Origin: Streptomyces jeddahensis
Lineage (GTDB): Bacteria > Actinomycetota > Actinomycetes > Streptomycetales > Streptomycetaceae
Length of the DNA: 64,000 nt
NCBI RefSeq assembly: GCF_001642995.1
Contig: NZ_LOHS01000196.1
Span: forward strand, 48,755-112,754
Direction: 5' to 3'
Positions 25,023 through 34,700 of this stretch are shown piece by piece. Each line of letters opens with the position of its first letter. Within the stretch, counting starts at the first letter, position 1. The translations under genes were made by a program, and so were the position numbers. The notes below the pieces were generated by a model. It was not told the DNA's origin. It saw nothing but the letters and a program-made list of their open reading frames with translations, and did no database searches.

Positions 25023-26324
25023 CTACCAGCGTGGCACCGCCGGCGGCGTCCACTCCGGGTCGGCGACCCGCATCGCCGCCTCGTCGTCGCGGTCGCGCAT
25101 CGTCCCGTCGTCGTCGAGCCACCGCTGGTGCAGGAACGCCAGCTTGTCGCGGTCGAGCTCCACGCCCAGGCCGGGGGTGTCGGTGACCTTCACGGTGCCG
25201 CCCTCGAAGGCGATGCGTTCGGTGATGACGTCCTCGGACTGCCAGGGGTAGTGGGAGTCGCAGGCGTGGTGGAGGCCCGGGATGGTCGACGCGACCTGGG
25301 TCATCGCGGCGAGGCTGATCCCCAGATGGGTGTTGGAGTGCATGGAGACGCCGACACCGAACGTGCGGCAGATGGCGGCCAGTTCCCGGGTGTTGCGCAG
25401 TCCGCCCCAGTAGTGGTGGTCGGAGAGCACCACTTGGACGGCATCGCGCGTGAACGCCTCCTTGATCTCGGCGAAGGTCGTCACGCACATGTTGGTGGCG
25501 AGCGGGATGGAGGTCCGCGACGCGACCTCGGCCATGGCATCGGTGCCGAGCGTCGGGTCCTCCAGGTACTCGAGCACGTCCCCGAGTGCGGCGGCGACCT
25601 TCAGCGAGGTCTCCACGGACCAGGCGCCGTTGGGGTCCAGGCGCAGTGGGTGGCCGGGGAAGGCCTCGGCGAGGGCCCTGATCGCGGCGATCTCCTCGTC
25701 GGGCGGGAACACGCCGCCCTTGAGCTTGAAGGACGTGAAGCCGTAGCGCTCGGTGAACCTGCGGGCCTGCTCGACGATCCCGGCGGGATCGACGGCCTCA
25801 CCCCAGTCGTCCTTCTCGCTCGGCACGCCCGCGGGGTGGTCGGCCCACTTGTAGAAGAGGTAGGCGCTGTACTCGACCGCGTCGCGCACCTTGCCGCCGA
25901 GCAACGCGTGCACGGGCAGGCCGAGCGCCTTGCCGAGCGCGTCGAGGCAGGCGACCTCGAAGCCGGACACGACGGAGAGCCGCAGCTTGTCGGCGGTCTG
26001 GACGCCGCGCTGACCGCCGACGTCGAGGGCGTTCTCGACGCGGGCGGCGTCCACGTCCACCTCGTCGGCGACGGTGAAGAGTCCGCCCAGGTCCGAGACC
26101 TGACGCCCGACGAGCCGGTCGGCGAAGGGCCGGGCCAGCTCGAGGTACTTGGTGTCGCCGTACGTCTCGCCGACGCCCGTGATCCCGGCGGCGGTCACGA
26201 CCTCCACGATGAGGCGCGGCGTGTAGGGCTGGTGGACCCCCTGCGTGTTCAGCAGCGGCGGGTCGGCGATGAGGACCGGCGTGAGCCGCACCTCGCTGAT
26301 GGTGAGATCGCGCTCCGTCGTCAT
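25023..26324 (-). CDS. gudD: Enolase-superfamily sugar-acid dehydratase, glucarate dehydratase type
   Basis: 433 residues. Mandelate racemase/glucarate dehydratase pattern: GETYGDTKYLE near the N-terminus, KxK-type Lys in FTSFKLKGG, metal ligand Asp in RLDPNGAWS, then SDHHYWGG and the catalytic His in SMHSNTHLG. The enzyme would dehydrate D-glucarate or a close relative to 5-keto-4-deoxyglucarate. A DapA-superfamily lyase that could take the next step is encoded at 11.4 kb, but the loci are separate. Divergent from its probable IclR regulator. Confidence 0.88.
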   Translation of the reverse strand: MTTERDLTISEVRLTPVLIADPPLLNTQGVHQPYTPRLIVEVVTAAGITGVGETYGDTKYLELARPFADRLVGRQVSDLGGLFTVADEVDVDAARVENALDVGGQRGVQTADKLRLSVVSGFEVACLDALGKALGLPVHALLGGKVRDAVEYSAYLFYKWADHPAGVPSEKDDWGEAVDPAGIVEQARRFTERYGFTSFKLKGGVFPPDEEIAAIRALAEAFPGHPLRLDPNGAWSVETSLKVAAALGDVLEYLEDPTLGTDAMAEVASRTSIPLATNMCVTTFAEIKEAFTRDAVQVVLSDHHYWGGLRNTRELAAICRTFGVGVSMHSNTHLGISLAAMTQVASTIPGLHHACDSHYPWQSEDVITERIAFEGGTVKVTDTPGLGVELDRDKLAFLHQRWLDDDGTMRDRDDEAAMRVADPEWTPPAVPRW

Positions 26325-26350
26325 CCTCGCCCCTTCATCTTCATACGTAG

Positions 26351-26364
26351 ATGATGTCCATCAT
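26351..26364. promoter_or_regulatory. Candidate IclR operator
   Basis: Perfect palindrome ATGATG-TC-CATCAT in the 151-base gap between gudD and iclR, 27 bases before the gudD start and 112 before the regulator. Its position suggests control of gudD and possibly both divergent genes. Confidence 0.5.
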
Positions 26365-26475
26365 TGAGAATGGAGGCTAGATACGCGAACGGAGACCGTC
26401 AATGGCCGGGGCGGACGCGGAGCGCACCACGCCCGCACCCGATCCCGCGCGGCCGCCCCCGACTACGATCGACGC

Positions 26476-27321
26476 ATGTCGGATGACGGCCGCCCGCGAA
26501 CAGGCGCAGACGCCGAACCGGAAGCACGCCCGGCGCCCGAGCCGGGCGGCGTGCGCGAGGTGAAGTCCGCCGCCCGCACAGTGGAGTTGCTGGAGCTGCT
26601 GGCCGCGCGCGGCGACCGGCCCGCGCGCCTGCGGGAGCTCGCCGACGAGCTCCGCGTGCCCCGCAGCTCGATGTACGCCCTGCTGCAGACGCTGATCAGC
26701 CGCGGCTGGGTCCGCACCGACATCACCGGCTCCCTTTACGGCATCGGCATCCACGCCCTGCTGACCGGCACGACCTACCTGGACTCCGACCCGCGCGTAC
26801 GCCTCGTACGCCCCTACCTCGACGAGGCGTCGGAGGCGCTCGGCGAGACCCTCCACATGGGCCGGCTCGACGGAGCGGACGTGGCGTATCTGGCCACCCG
26901 GGAGTCGCACGAATACCTGCGCACGATCAGCCGGGTTGGCCGACGGCTGCCCGCCCACATGGGCGCGCTCGGCAAGGCGCTGCTCGCCGAACGCCCGGAC
27001 ACCGAGCTGCCCGACGGCCCTTACGAACGCGCCACCCCGAACACCCTCACCGATCGCGCCGCACTCGCCGCCGACCTGGCCACGGTCCGCGAGCGCGGCT
27101 ACTCCACCGACCGCGAGGAGGGCGTCATCGGCATCGTCGGCTTCGGCTTCGCACTGCGCTACGACGCCCCCGCACCCGCACAGGACGCGATCAGCTGCTC
27201 CGTACCGGTCGCGCGGCTCACGGACGAACACGAGCGGCAGATCATCTCCGTGATGCAGGAGATCCGCGCCAAGATCGAGGCGACGGCACCCCCGGCGAAC
27301 GGCGCTCCGAACTGGCGCTGA
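26476..27321 (+). CDS. IclR-family transcriptional regulator
   Basis: 281 residues. After a Pro/Glu-rich leader (about 1-30), the winged helix (about 32-95) has VKSAARTVELLELLAARGDRPARLRELADELRVPRSSMYALLQTL. The effector domain contains LGETLHMGRLDGADVAYLATRES and SRVGRRLPAHMGALGKALLAE. It probably controls the divergent dehydratase gene in response to a sugar acid (inference from context). Confidence 0.92.
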   Translation: MSDDGRPRTGADAEPEARPAPEPGGVREVKSAARTVELLELLAARGDRPARLRELADELRVPRSSMYALLQTLISRGWVRTDITGSLYGIGIHALLTGTTYLDSDPRVRLVRPYLDEASEALGETLHMGRLDGADVAYLATRESHEYLRTISRVGRRLPAHMGALGKALLAERPDTELPDGPYERATPNTLTDRAALAADLATVRERGYSTDREEGVIGIVGFGFALRYDAPAPAQDAISCSVPVARLTDEHERQIISVMQEIRAKIEATAPPANGAPNWR

Positions 27322-27645
27322 GCGGCCGCCACACCTCACCTCACCCGCGACTCGCCGCCGGCCCGGGGCCCGAGCCACGCCGAACCTACCTCTGGACCAA
27401 GACGCCGAATCGAGGCCTGGACCAGGACGCCGAACTGAGGCGACGGGCCGAGGCGCCGACCGCGTGAAGCGCCACTGCTACCCGGACGTCGGCACAGCAA
27501 ACCCAATGTGCCGCAGATCACACCTCCCCGGCTTCTTCGCGGCTCTACGTGCTTGATACAAATTGGCGCGCGTTCCTGTCCGTCGACAGCCGCTCCACCC
27601 CTCTTCATCCCTCATCTGTCGTTTTCGCATGCCCTGGGAACGCCC
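27322..27645. other. 324-base gene-free stretch with a 25-bp tandem repeat
   Basis: Contains two 25-bp units at 27392-27416 and 27417-27441 (CTGGACCAAGACGCCGAATC versus CTGGACCAGGACGCCGAACT). No credible ORF. The last part is less GC-rich (GCTTGATACAAATTGG near 27550) and may hold the promoter of the MFS gene. Confidence 0.6.
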
Positions 27646-29010
27646 GTGTCGCCGCGCCGCAACTCCGTGCTGTCCGCTGCCTCCTGGCCGCTCGTCGCCC
27701 TCTTCACGGCCGGCTATCTCGCCGCCTATCTCCTGCCCACCGTGATGGGCCGGCTCGGTGCCGGCCTGGGACTCGGACCCACTCAGGCCGGAGCCGTCGG
27801 CAGTGCCCTGCTGCTGTGTTCCGCCTCCGCGGGATTCGTCCTCGCCTCCCGCGTGGAGGCCCTCGGCCCGGGACGGCTGGCCCGGGCCGGACTGCTGCTG
27901 GCGGCCACCGGCTACGGCTGCGCCGCCCTGTCCTCGGCCGTACCACTCGTCGTGGCAGGCGTGGCAGCGGGCGGACTCGGATCCGGTACGGCGACGACGG
28001 TCGCCGCGGCGGGCATCGCCGGCCGACGCGATCCTCACCGGACCTCGACGCTCGGACTGCTCGGCGTGTCGGCACTGGCCGGCGCCCTGTATCTGACGAT
28101 CCCGCACCTCGGCGGCGGACACGGGCTGCCCTTCGCCGCACTCGCGCTCACGGCGCTGCTGGTGTGGCCCGCGACGGGCCGGCTGCCCGGGCCGGGCATC
28201 GCGGCCGGGCACGCTGCGGCGCCCACAGCCCCCCTCCCGCACCGCCGTTCGGGACTCGTCCTCGCGGGCGCCATGATGTGCTGGTCCCTGGCCCAGAACG
28301 CGCTGTGGGGCGTGAGCAGCCGTATCGGCACCAGCCAGGCGGGGCTCGGCGAAGCCGCCGTGGGCGCGGTCTTCGCGGCGGCACTGGGCGCCGCGCTCCT
28401 CGGCGTCATCGGCGCGGGTGTGCTGGGCGCGAGGCTGGGGCGCGCACTGCCGATCGGCGCGGGCACCGCGCTGATCGCCTGCTGCATCGCGGTCAGCGCG
28501 TCCGCCGACGACCTGCCGTCCTTCGCGACCGGCGAGATCGCCTGGAACACCGTCTACCCGGTGGTCCTGTCGTACCTGATCGGTCTGGCCGCGTCGCTCG
28601 ACCAGCGCGGCCGCTGGGCGGTGCTGTGCGGCTCGGCTTCATCGCTCGGTACGGCCTGCGGCCCGCTCGCGGGCAGCCTGCTGTCGACGTGGGCGGGCTA
28701 CCCGGCGATGGGCGCCCTGCTGGGAGCCGGGCTCCTGATCCTCGCGGCACCGCTCACGGCGGTCGCCCTGCACACCGGCGGCCGCCCGCTCGTACCCGGC
28801 GCCATCCGCCGCCGGGGCGGTGCGCCCGCGGCGGTACTCGCCGCCAAGACCGGCGCCCCGACCGGCCCGCTCCCCCAGATCGGCACGCCGGAGCAGCCGA
28901 TCGTGGAGATCACGGTCCGGGCCCCACGACGCCCCCTCACCAAACGGGCGTTCGCCCCCGCGGGCCACCAGCCGACGCCCCACGAAACGGCCTCAACCGC
29001 GCCCCGCTGA
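27646..29010 (+). CDS. MFS transporter
   Basis: 454 residues from the GTG at 27646 (VSPRRNSVLSAASWPL). About 12 hydrophobic segments in two halves, with the loop LASRVEALGPGRLARAG between helices 2 and 3, as in the YbfB/YjiJ-like part of the superfamily. A basic cytoplasmic tail of about 75 residues ends the protein. The substrate is unknown. The ribosome site (GGGA) is weak. Convergent with the deaminase gene. Confidence 0.85.
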   Translation: MSPRRNSVLSAASWPLVALFTAGYLAAYLLPTVMGRLGAGLGLGPTQAGAVGSALLLCSASAGFVLASRVEALGPGRLARAGLLLAATGYGCAALSSAVPLVVAGVAAGGLGSGTATTVAAAGIAGRRDPHRTSTLGLLGVSALAGALYLTIPHLGGGHGLPFAALALTALLVWPATGRLPGPGIAAGHAAAPTAPLPHRRSGLVLAGAMMCWSLAQNALWGVSSRIGTSQAGLGEAAVGAVFAAALGAALLGVIGAGVLGARLGRALPIGAGTALIACCIAVSASADDLPSFATGEIAWNTVYPVVLSYLIGLAASLDQRGRWAVLCGSASSLGTACGPLAGSLLSTWAGYPAMGALLGAGLLILAAPLTAVALHTGGRPLVPGAIRRRGGAPAAVLAAKTGAPTGPLPQIGTPEQPIVEITVRAPRRPLTKRAFAPAGHQPTPHETASTAPR

Positions 29011-29011
29011 G

Positions 29012-29116
29012 CCGCGGAGCGGCGTGCGAGGGGGGGCCGCGGAGCGGCGTGCGGAGGGTGGCCGCGGAGCGGCCGGAACCGTGGCCCGGAGGGCCAAAAA
29101 CCCCGCCGCGGAGCGG
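29012..29116. repeat. Repeated CCGCGGAGCGG units between convergent genes
   Basis: CCGCGGAGCGG occurs at 29012, 29037, 29062 and 29106 (periods 25, 25 and 44). Each copy is nearly self-complementary. A GGCCC-GGA-GGGCC hairpin lies in the last interval. The array occupies the whole gap between the MFS and deaminase stops and could end transcription from both sides. Confidence 0.7.
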
Positions 29117-29126
29117 CGAAGAACGG

Positions 29127-30122
29127 TCACCCCCCGAACTCGTACGCCTCGACCTCCGCCAGATACCGCCCCCGCCGCCCCTCGTCATGCTCGAGGAACG
29201 CCGCCTCGAAGGAGTTCCGCGCAAGCACCCGCATCTGCTCCAGCTCAAGCCCGAGCGCATCGCGCACCGCATGGAAGTTGTCCCCGACGTACCCGCCGAA
29301 GTAGGCGGGATCGTCGGAGTTGACGGTGCACATCAGCCCGGCGTCGAGCATCCGCCCCAGCGGGTGCTGCTCGAGGACGTCCACGGCACGCAGCCGTACG
29401 TTCGACAGCGGGCACAGCGTCAGCGGCACCCGCTCCCGTACCAGCCGCTCCACCAGCTCCTGGTCCTCCATGGCCCGCAGCCCGTGGTCGACGCGCTCGA
29501 CGCCGAGCACGTCGAGGGCCTCCCAGATGTACGCGGGCGGTCCCTCCTCGCCCGCGTGGGCGACCCGCCGCAGCCCGAGGGCGGCCGCCGCCTCGTACAC
29601 CTCGCGGAACTTCACCGGCGGATGCCCCACCTCGGCCGAATCGAGCCCGACGCCCACGATCCGGTTCAGATACGGCTTCGCGGCCTCGAGTGTCTCCATC
29701 GCCGACTCGGCGGACTGGTCCCGCAGGAAGCACATGATCAGCTGCGTGGAGACGCCGTGCCGCTCTTCGGACCGGTCCAGGGCCCGCCCCAGGCCTTCGA
29801 TCACCGTACCGATGCCGACACCACGCGCCATGTGCGCCTGCGGGTCGAAGAAGATCTCCGCATGCCGCACGCCCTGCGCGGCGGCCCGCTCGAGATACGC
29901 GTCCGTGAGCTCCTCGAAGTCCTGCTCGGTGCGGAGCACGGCCATCAGCTCGTAGTAGAGATCCAGGAACGACTGCAGATCACTGAACTGGTAGGCCTTG
30001 CGCAGCTCTTCGGTGTCCGCGTACGGCAGCTCGACGCCGTTGCGCGCGGCGAGCGCGAAGGCGAGCTCGGGTTCGAGGGTGCCCTCGATGTGGAGGTGGA
30101 GTTCGGCTTTGGGGAGGGGCAC
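29127..30122 (-). CDS. Adenosine/adenine deaminase
   Basis: 331 residues, amidohydrolase fold. Metal ligands H9 and H11 in AELHLHIEG, a His in RRVAHAGEEGPP, and the Asp pair in NSDDPAYFGGYV; the catalytic Glu is in HAGEE. The combination HAGEEGPP...IWEALD...NSDDPAYFGGYVGDN is what I recall of bacterial and fungal adenine deaminases related to adenosine deaminase, so adenine may be the real substrate. Purine salvage in the cytoplasm. Confidence 0.88.
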   Translation of the reverse strand: MPLPKAELHLHIEGTLEPELAFALAARNGVELPYADTEELRKAYQFSDLQSFLDLYYELMAVLRTEQDFEELTDAYLERAAAQGVRHAEIFFDPQAHMARGVGIGTVIEGLGRALDRSEERHGVSTQLIMCFLRDQSAESAMETLEAAKPYLNRIVGVGLDSAEVGHPPVKFREVYEAAAALGLRRVAHAGEEGPPAYIWEALDVLGVERVDHGLRAMEDQELVERLVRERVPLTLCPLSNVRLRAVDVLEQHPLGRMLDAGLMCTVNSDDPAYFGGYVGDNFHAVRDALGLELEQMRVLARNSFEAAFLEHDEGRRGRYLAEVEAYEFGG

Positions 30123-30294
30123 GGGCGCGCCTTACGTCGAGTCGTGGGGGTGCGTGCCGTGAGGCGGCACTGGATCTTCATCGTACGAGGAGCGCCGCAC
30201 AGCGGAGAAAAGGGACCGGACGGGCTGTACGCGGACGACCCGCACGGCCGAAACGAGCGAAAACGAAGAGCACGCGTGCGTGCCCGTTACCGAC

Positions 30295-31233
30295 TTACCG
30301 CCCGCCCCGCTTCGGCAGCGGCACCCGCATCAGATCCGCCGCCACCGTCAGCTCCCCGTCGAACCCGGCGACGCGCGCCTCGCGCTCGAACTTCTCCGCG
30401 ACCCCGGCCGCCGAAGGGCCGCCGCGGTCGTTGTAGCGCTGGCTGAAGTGCGTCAGTACGAGATGCCGCACGCCCGCGTCCCGCGCGACCCGGCCCGCCT
30501 GGACAGCGGTCAGGTGACCGTGCTCCACGGCCAGTTGCTCGTCCTCGTGAAGGAACGTCGACTCGATGACGAGCATGTCGCAGCCCTCGGCGAGCGCGTG
30601 CACGCCCTCGCACAACCGGGTGTCCATGACGAAGGCGAACCGCTGACCGCGCCGCACCTCGCTGACCTGCTCCAGGGCCACGCCGTTCAGCACGCCCTCA
30701 CGCTGGATGCGGCCCACGTCCGGTCCTTCGATGCCGTACGCGGCGAGCCGGTCCGGGAGCATGCGGCGGCCGTCCGGTTCGAGGAGCCGGTAGCCGTAGG
30801 ACTCGACGGGGTGCGAAAGCCGACGCGCCTCAAGGGCGTACGACGAGGTGGTCGCCACCACCCCGTCAGCGGCGACCGGCACCTCGGTCAGGCCGACCGT
30901 CTCGCGGTACGCCGTCGCGTACCGCAGCCGGTCGAAGAACCGCTTTCCGGACCGGGGATAGTGCGCCGTGATCTCGTGCGGGACGCGGTCGAGGTTGATC
31001 CGCTGGATCACCCCGGCGAGTCCGAGCGAGTGGTCGCCGTGGAAGTGCGTGACGCACAGCCGGTTCAGGTCGTGCGCGGCGACCCCGGCGCGCAGCATCT
31101 GCCGCTGGGTGCCCTCGCCTGGGTCGAAGAGGATGCCCTCGCCGTCCCAGCGCAGCAGATAGCCGTTGTGGTTGCGGTGCCGGGTGGGGACCTGGCTGGC
31201 GGTGCCGAGGACCACCAGTTCACGTACGGACAA
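30295..31233 (-). CDS. rnz: Ribonuclease Z
   Basis: 312 residues. Metallo-beta-lactamase fold with THFHGDH at 62-68, the N-terminal LVVLGTASQVPTRHRNHNGYLLRW, and later metal ligands in VMDTRLCEG and LVLTHFSQRY. It trims the 3' ends of tRNA precursors lacking CCA. Ends in TAA. The 172-base gap to the deaminase has no gene. Confidence 0.95.
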   Translation of the reverse strand: MSVRELVVLGTASQVPTRHRNHNGYLLRWDGEGILFDPGEGTQRQMLRAGVAAHDLNRLCVTHFHGDHSLGLAGVIQRINLDRVPHEITAHYPRSGKRFFDRLRYATAYRETVGLTEVPVAADGVVATTSSYALEARRLSHPVESYGYRLLEPDGRRMLPDRLAAYGIEGPDVGRIQREGVLNGVALEQVSEVRRGQRFAFVMDTRLCEGVHALAEGCDMLVIESTFLHEDEQLAVEHGHLTAVQAGRVARDAGVRHLVLTHFSQRYNDRGGPSAAGVAEKFEREARVAGFDGELTVAADLMRVPLPKRGGR

Positions 31234-31251
31234 GGTCGGTTACCGCTCCCG

Positions 31252-31611
31252 CTACCCGGGGGGCCACTCGAGGCCGCGGCCGCCCAGCACGTGCAGGTGC
31301 GCGTGGAACACGGTCTGGCCCGCGCCGGTGCCGGTGTTGAAGACGACCCGGTAGCCCCTGTCCTCGATCTTGTCCCCTGCGGCGACCTCGCGGGACTCAC
31401 GCAGTATGTCGGCGATGATGGTCGGCTCGGCGGCGGCGAGCGTGGCGGCGTCCGGGTAGTGCACCTTCGGGATGATCAGGACGTGGGTGGGTGCCTGCGG
31501 GTTGATGTCGCGGAAGGCGACGGTGGTCTCGGTCTCCCGTACGACGGTTGCCGGGACCTCTCCCGCGACGATCTTGCAGAACAGACAGTCGGCCTGCGCT
31601 TCGCCCGCCAT
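31252..31611 (-). CDS. HIT-family nucleotide hydrolase (HINT type)
   Basis: 119 residues. Histidine triad HAHLHVL with His at 103, 105 and 107; zinc-type Cys pair C9/C12 in CLFCKI; H51 nearby. Likely an adenosine phosphoramidase. Lies 18 bases before rnz on the same strand. Confidence 0.93.
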   Translation of the reverse strand: MAGEAQADCLFCKIVAGEVPATVVRETETTVAFRDINPQAPTHVLIIPKVHYPDAATLAAAEPTIIADILRESREVAAGDKIEDRGYRVVFNTGTGAGQTVFHAHLHVLGGRGLEWPPG

Positions 31612-31693
31612 CTACGGCCTCCTCACGACGTGATCGTTACGACGGCATCGTATCCACCGCCCGCGGCGCCCGCGCCGCCCCGCGGTGGGCGCC

Positions 31694-31753
31694 GCTCAGT
31701 CGAGCGCCGGAAGCCCGGCGCCGGCTCAGTCGAGCGGCGGAAGCTCCGGCGCC
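31694..31753. repeat. 30-bp tandem duplication of the tricorn 3' end
   Basis: Two adjacent 30-bp units, 31694-31723 and 31724-31753, about 85-90% identical (GCTCAGTCGAGCGCCGGAAG versus GCTCAGTCGAGCGGCGGAAG). The second contains the real stop; the first is a copy lying just beyond it with its own stop in the matching place. Confidence 0.8.
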
Positions 31754-34700
31754 GCCTTCGCCGGGTTCTCCGCGAGCGCGGCCAGCGCGATCCGTATCGC
31801 CTCGTCCAGCTGCGGATCCCGCCCCGCCGCATGGTCCTGCGGCGCCTGGACGACCTCGACGTCCGGGTCGACGCCGTGGTTCTCGACGCCCCACCCGTAT
31901 CCCTCCAGCCAGAAGGCGTACTTCGGCTGGGTGACGAGCGTGCCGTCGACGAGCCGGTAGCGGCTGTCGATGCCGATCACGCCGCCCCAGGTGCGGACGC
32001 CCACAACCGGGCCGATGCCCAGCGCCTTGATCGCTGCGTTGACGATGTCGCCGTCCGAGCCGGAGAACTCGTTGGCGACGGCGACGACGGGCCCGCGCGG
32101 CGCGTCCAGCGGATAGCTGTACGGCTGCATTCCACGCGGCAGGTCCCAGCCGACGATCCGCCGGGCGAGCTTCTCGATGACGAGCTGGGAGGTGTGGCCG
32201 CCGCGGTTCTCGCGGACGTCCACGACCAGTCCCTCGCGGGCGACCTCGACGCGCAGGTCGCGGTGGATCTGCGCCCAGCCGGGCGCCTGCATGTCGGGGA
32301 CGTGCAGATAGCCGAGCCGTCCGCCGGACTTCTCATGGACGTACGCGCGGCGGTCCGCGACCCAGGCGTGGTATCGCAGGGGCTCCTCGTCGTCGATGGG
32401 GACGACCACGGGATGGCGCAGGTCTCCCCCGCCGGCCGGTGAGATCGTCAGTTCGACGGGTTTGCCCGCCGTACCGACGAGCAGCGGTCCGGGCCCGGTC
32501 ACCGGGTCGACGGGCTGTCCGCCGACCGCGACGATCGCGTCCCCGGCGCGCACGGCGACGCCGGGCGCGGCGAGTGGCGAGTGCGCGTCGGGGTCGGACG
32601 TCTCCGACGGAAGGATGCGGTCGATGCGCCAACTGCCGTCGTCGTGCCGTGAGATGTCGGCGCCGAGCAGCCCCTGCCGGGTCCCGGGGCCGCCCCAGCC
32701 GCCGCGCGGTGTGACGTAGGCGTGCGAGGTGCCGAGCTCGCCCTGGACCTCCCACAGCAGGTCGACGAGGTCGTCGTGGGTGGCGACGCGCTCCAGGACG
32801 GGCCGGTAGCGGTCGAGGACGCCGTCCCAGTCGACGCCGCCGAGGTCGGCCCGCCAGAAGTTGTCCCGCATGAGGCGGCCGGTCTCGTCGAACATCTGGC
32901 GCCATTCGGCGGCGGGGTCGATGGTCCGCCGGATGCGCGACAGGTCCACGGTGATGTTGGTGTCACTGTCGTCGTCGTTCGAGGCGCGCCGGTCGCTCGG
33001 CACCACCTTGAGCCGTTCCCCGGTCCACAGCAGGACGCGCTTGCCGTCGCCGCTGACCGCGAAGTGATCGGCGTCCGCGGCGAGTTCCTCGAGGCGCTGC
33101 TGCACCAGGTCGTAGCGCTCCAGCTCCGACTTCGGATCGGGGTCGGAGGGCGTGGCGCGGGAGGCGCCGAGCGCCCCAAGGACCGGGTGCCGCAGCCACA
33201 GCACGCCGTCCTTGGCGGCACGCAGGGTCGTGTAGCGGGCGGCCTCGACGGGGAACGGCACGATGCGGTCGGCGAGCCCGTCGAGGTCGATACGGGTGAC
33301 AGGGGCGCCCTCGCTGTCGGGCGTCTCGTCCTTGTCGGGCGCGTCGAACGGCCTGCCGTGCCGCTGCGGCCCGAAGGGCGACGGGGTCGTGGCGGCCAGG
33401 GTGATCAGGTGCGGCCGCGAACCGCCCACGAACGCCAGGTCGAAGACGTGCTCGTCGTAGACCGGGTCGAAGGACCGCGCCGACAGGAACGCCAGGTGCT
33501 TGCCGTCCAGCGTGAACGCGGGCGAGTAGTCGCGGAACCGCAGCGGCGTCGCCTCCGTGGCGGACAGGTCCGCGATGTTGGCGAGCTTGATCTGGCGCAG
33601 CGGTTCGGGCCCGGCGTGGGACCAGGCGAGCCACGCCGAATCGGGCGAGAAGACCAGCCCGTTCGCGTCTGAATGCTCGCTGCGGTCGACCTCCCGTACC
33701 TCCCCTGTCTCCCGCTCGACGAGCAGCACCCGCCCGTCGTGCGAGGCGACGGCGGCACGGCTGCCGTCGGGGGCCATCGCGAGGCTCAGGACGCGGCCGA
33801 GCTGCCCGGCTGCGAGCCGCCGCGGGGTCGCGCCGGGTGCGAGGCCGGTGGCCGGGGCGAACTCCAGCGCGTCGTCGCCTTCGGCGTCGGTGACCCACAC
33901 GACGTGTTCCTCGCCGTCCACCCGGAAGGTCCGCGGCAGCCGGGCGCGTACGCCCTGCGTGGCGGCGAGCGCGCGGGCGGGTCCCTCCCGGTGCGTGACC
34001 CAGTGGACGGCGCCGCGGACGGAGACGGCGCTGCCGCGCCCGGTGTGGTCGGGCGCGGCGGCGCCGAACCAGCGGACGGCGGTCACGGGGTGCGGCTGCA
34101 GGTCGACCCGCTGCCCGCCGAGACGCAGGTCGAGTCGGCGGGGTTCGGCGCCGTCGAGGTCGTCGAGGAGCCACACTTCCCCGGCGCTGGCGTAGACGAC
34201 CCGGCTGCCGTCGGTCGACGCGTGGCGTGCGTAGAAGCCGGCCTCGGTGTCGACGGGCGTGTGCCGCCGCAGGTCGGAGCCATCGGCCAGGGACGAGTAG
34301 ACCGCGCCCGCGCCCTCGTGGTCGGAGAGGAACGCGACCCTCTCGCCCACCCACATCGGGTATTCGAGGTTCCCGTCGAGCCCCTCGTGCAGTCGCACGA
34401 ACTCGCCGTCGCCCTCGCGGTCGATCCACAGCTTGCCCGCGGTGCCGCCCCGGTAGCGCTTCCACCAGGCGGCCTCGCGTCCCATCGGCGCGGACAGCAG
34501 GACGACTTGGGAGTCCGGGCCGTACGCGACGGCGCCCACGGGCCCGTACGGAAGGGTGGCCGCGGGACCGCCGTCGAGCGGCACGGCCCGCGCCCAGCTG
34601 CGGCGCAGCGATGCCTGGCCGTGGGTGGTGAGCGCGAGCACGTGCCCGTCCGGGGTCCAGCCGCGGACGGTCGTGCGCTGGCTTCCCCAGTACGTCAGCC

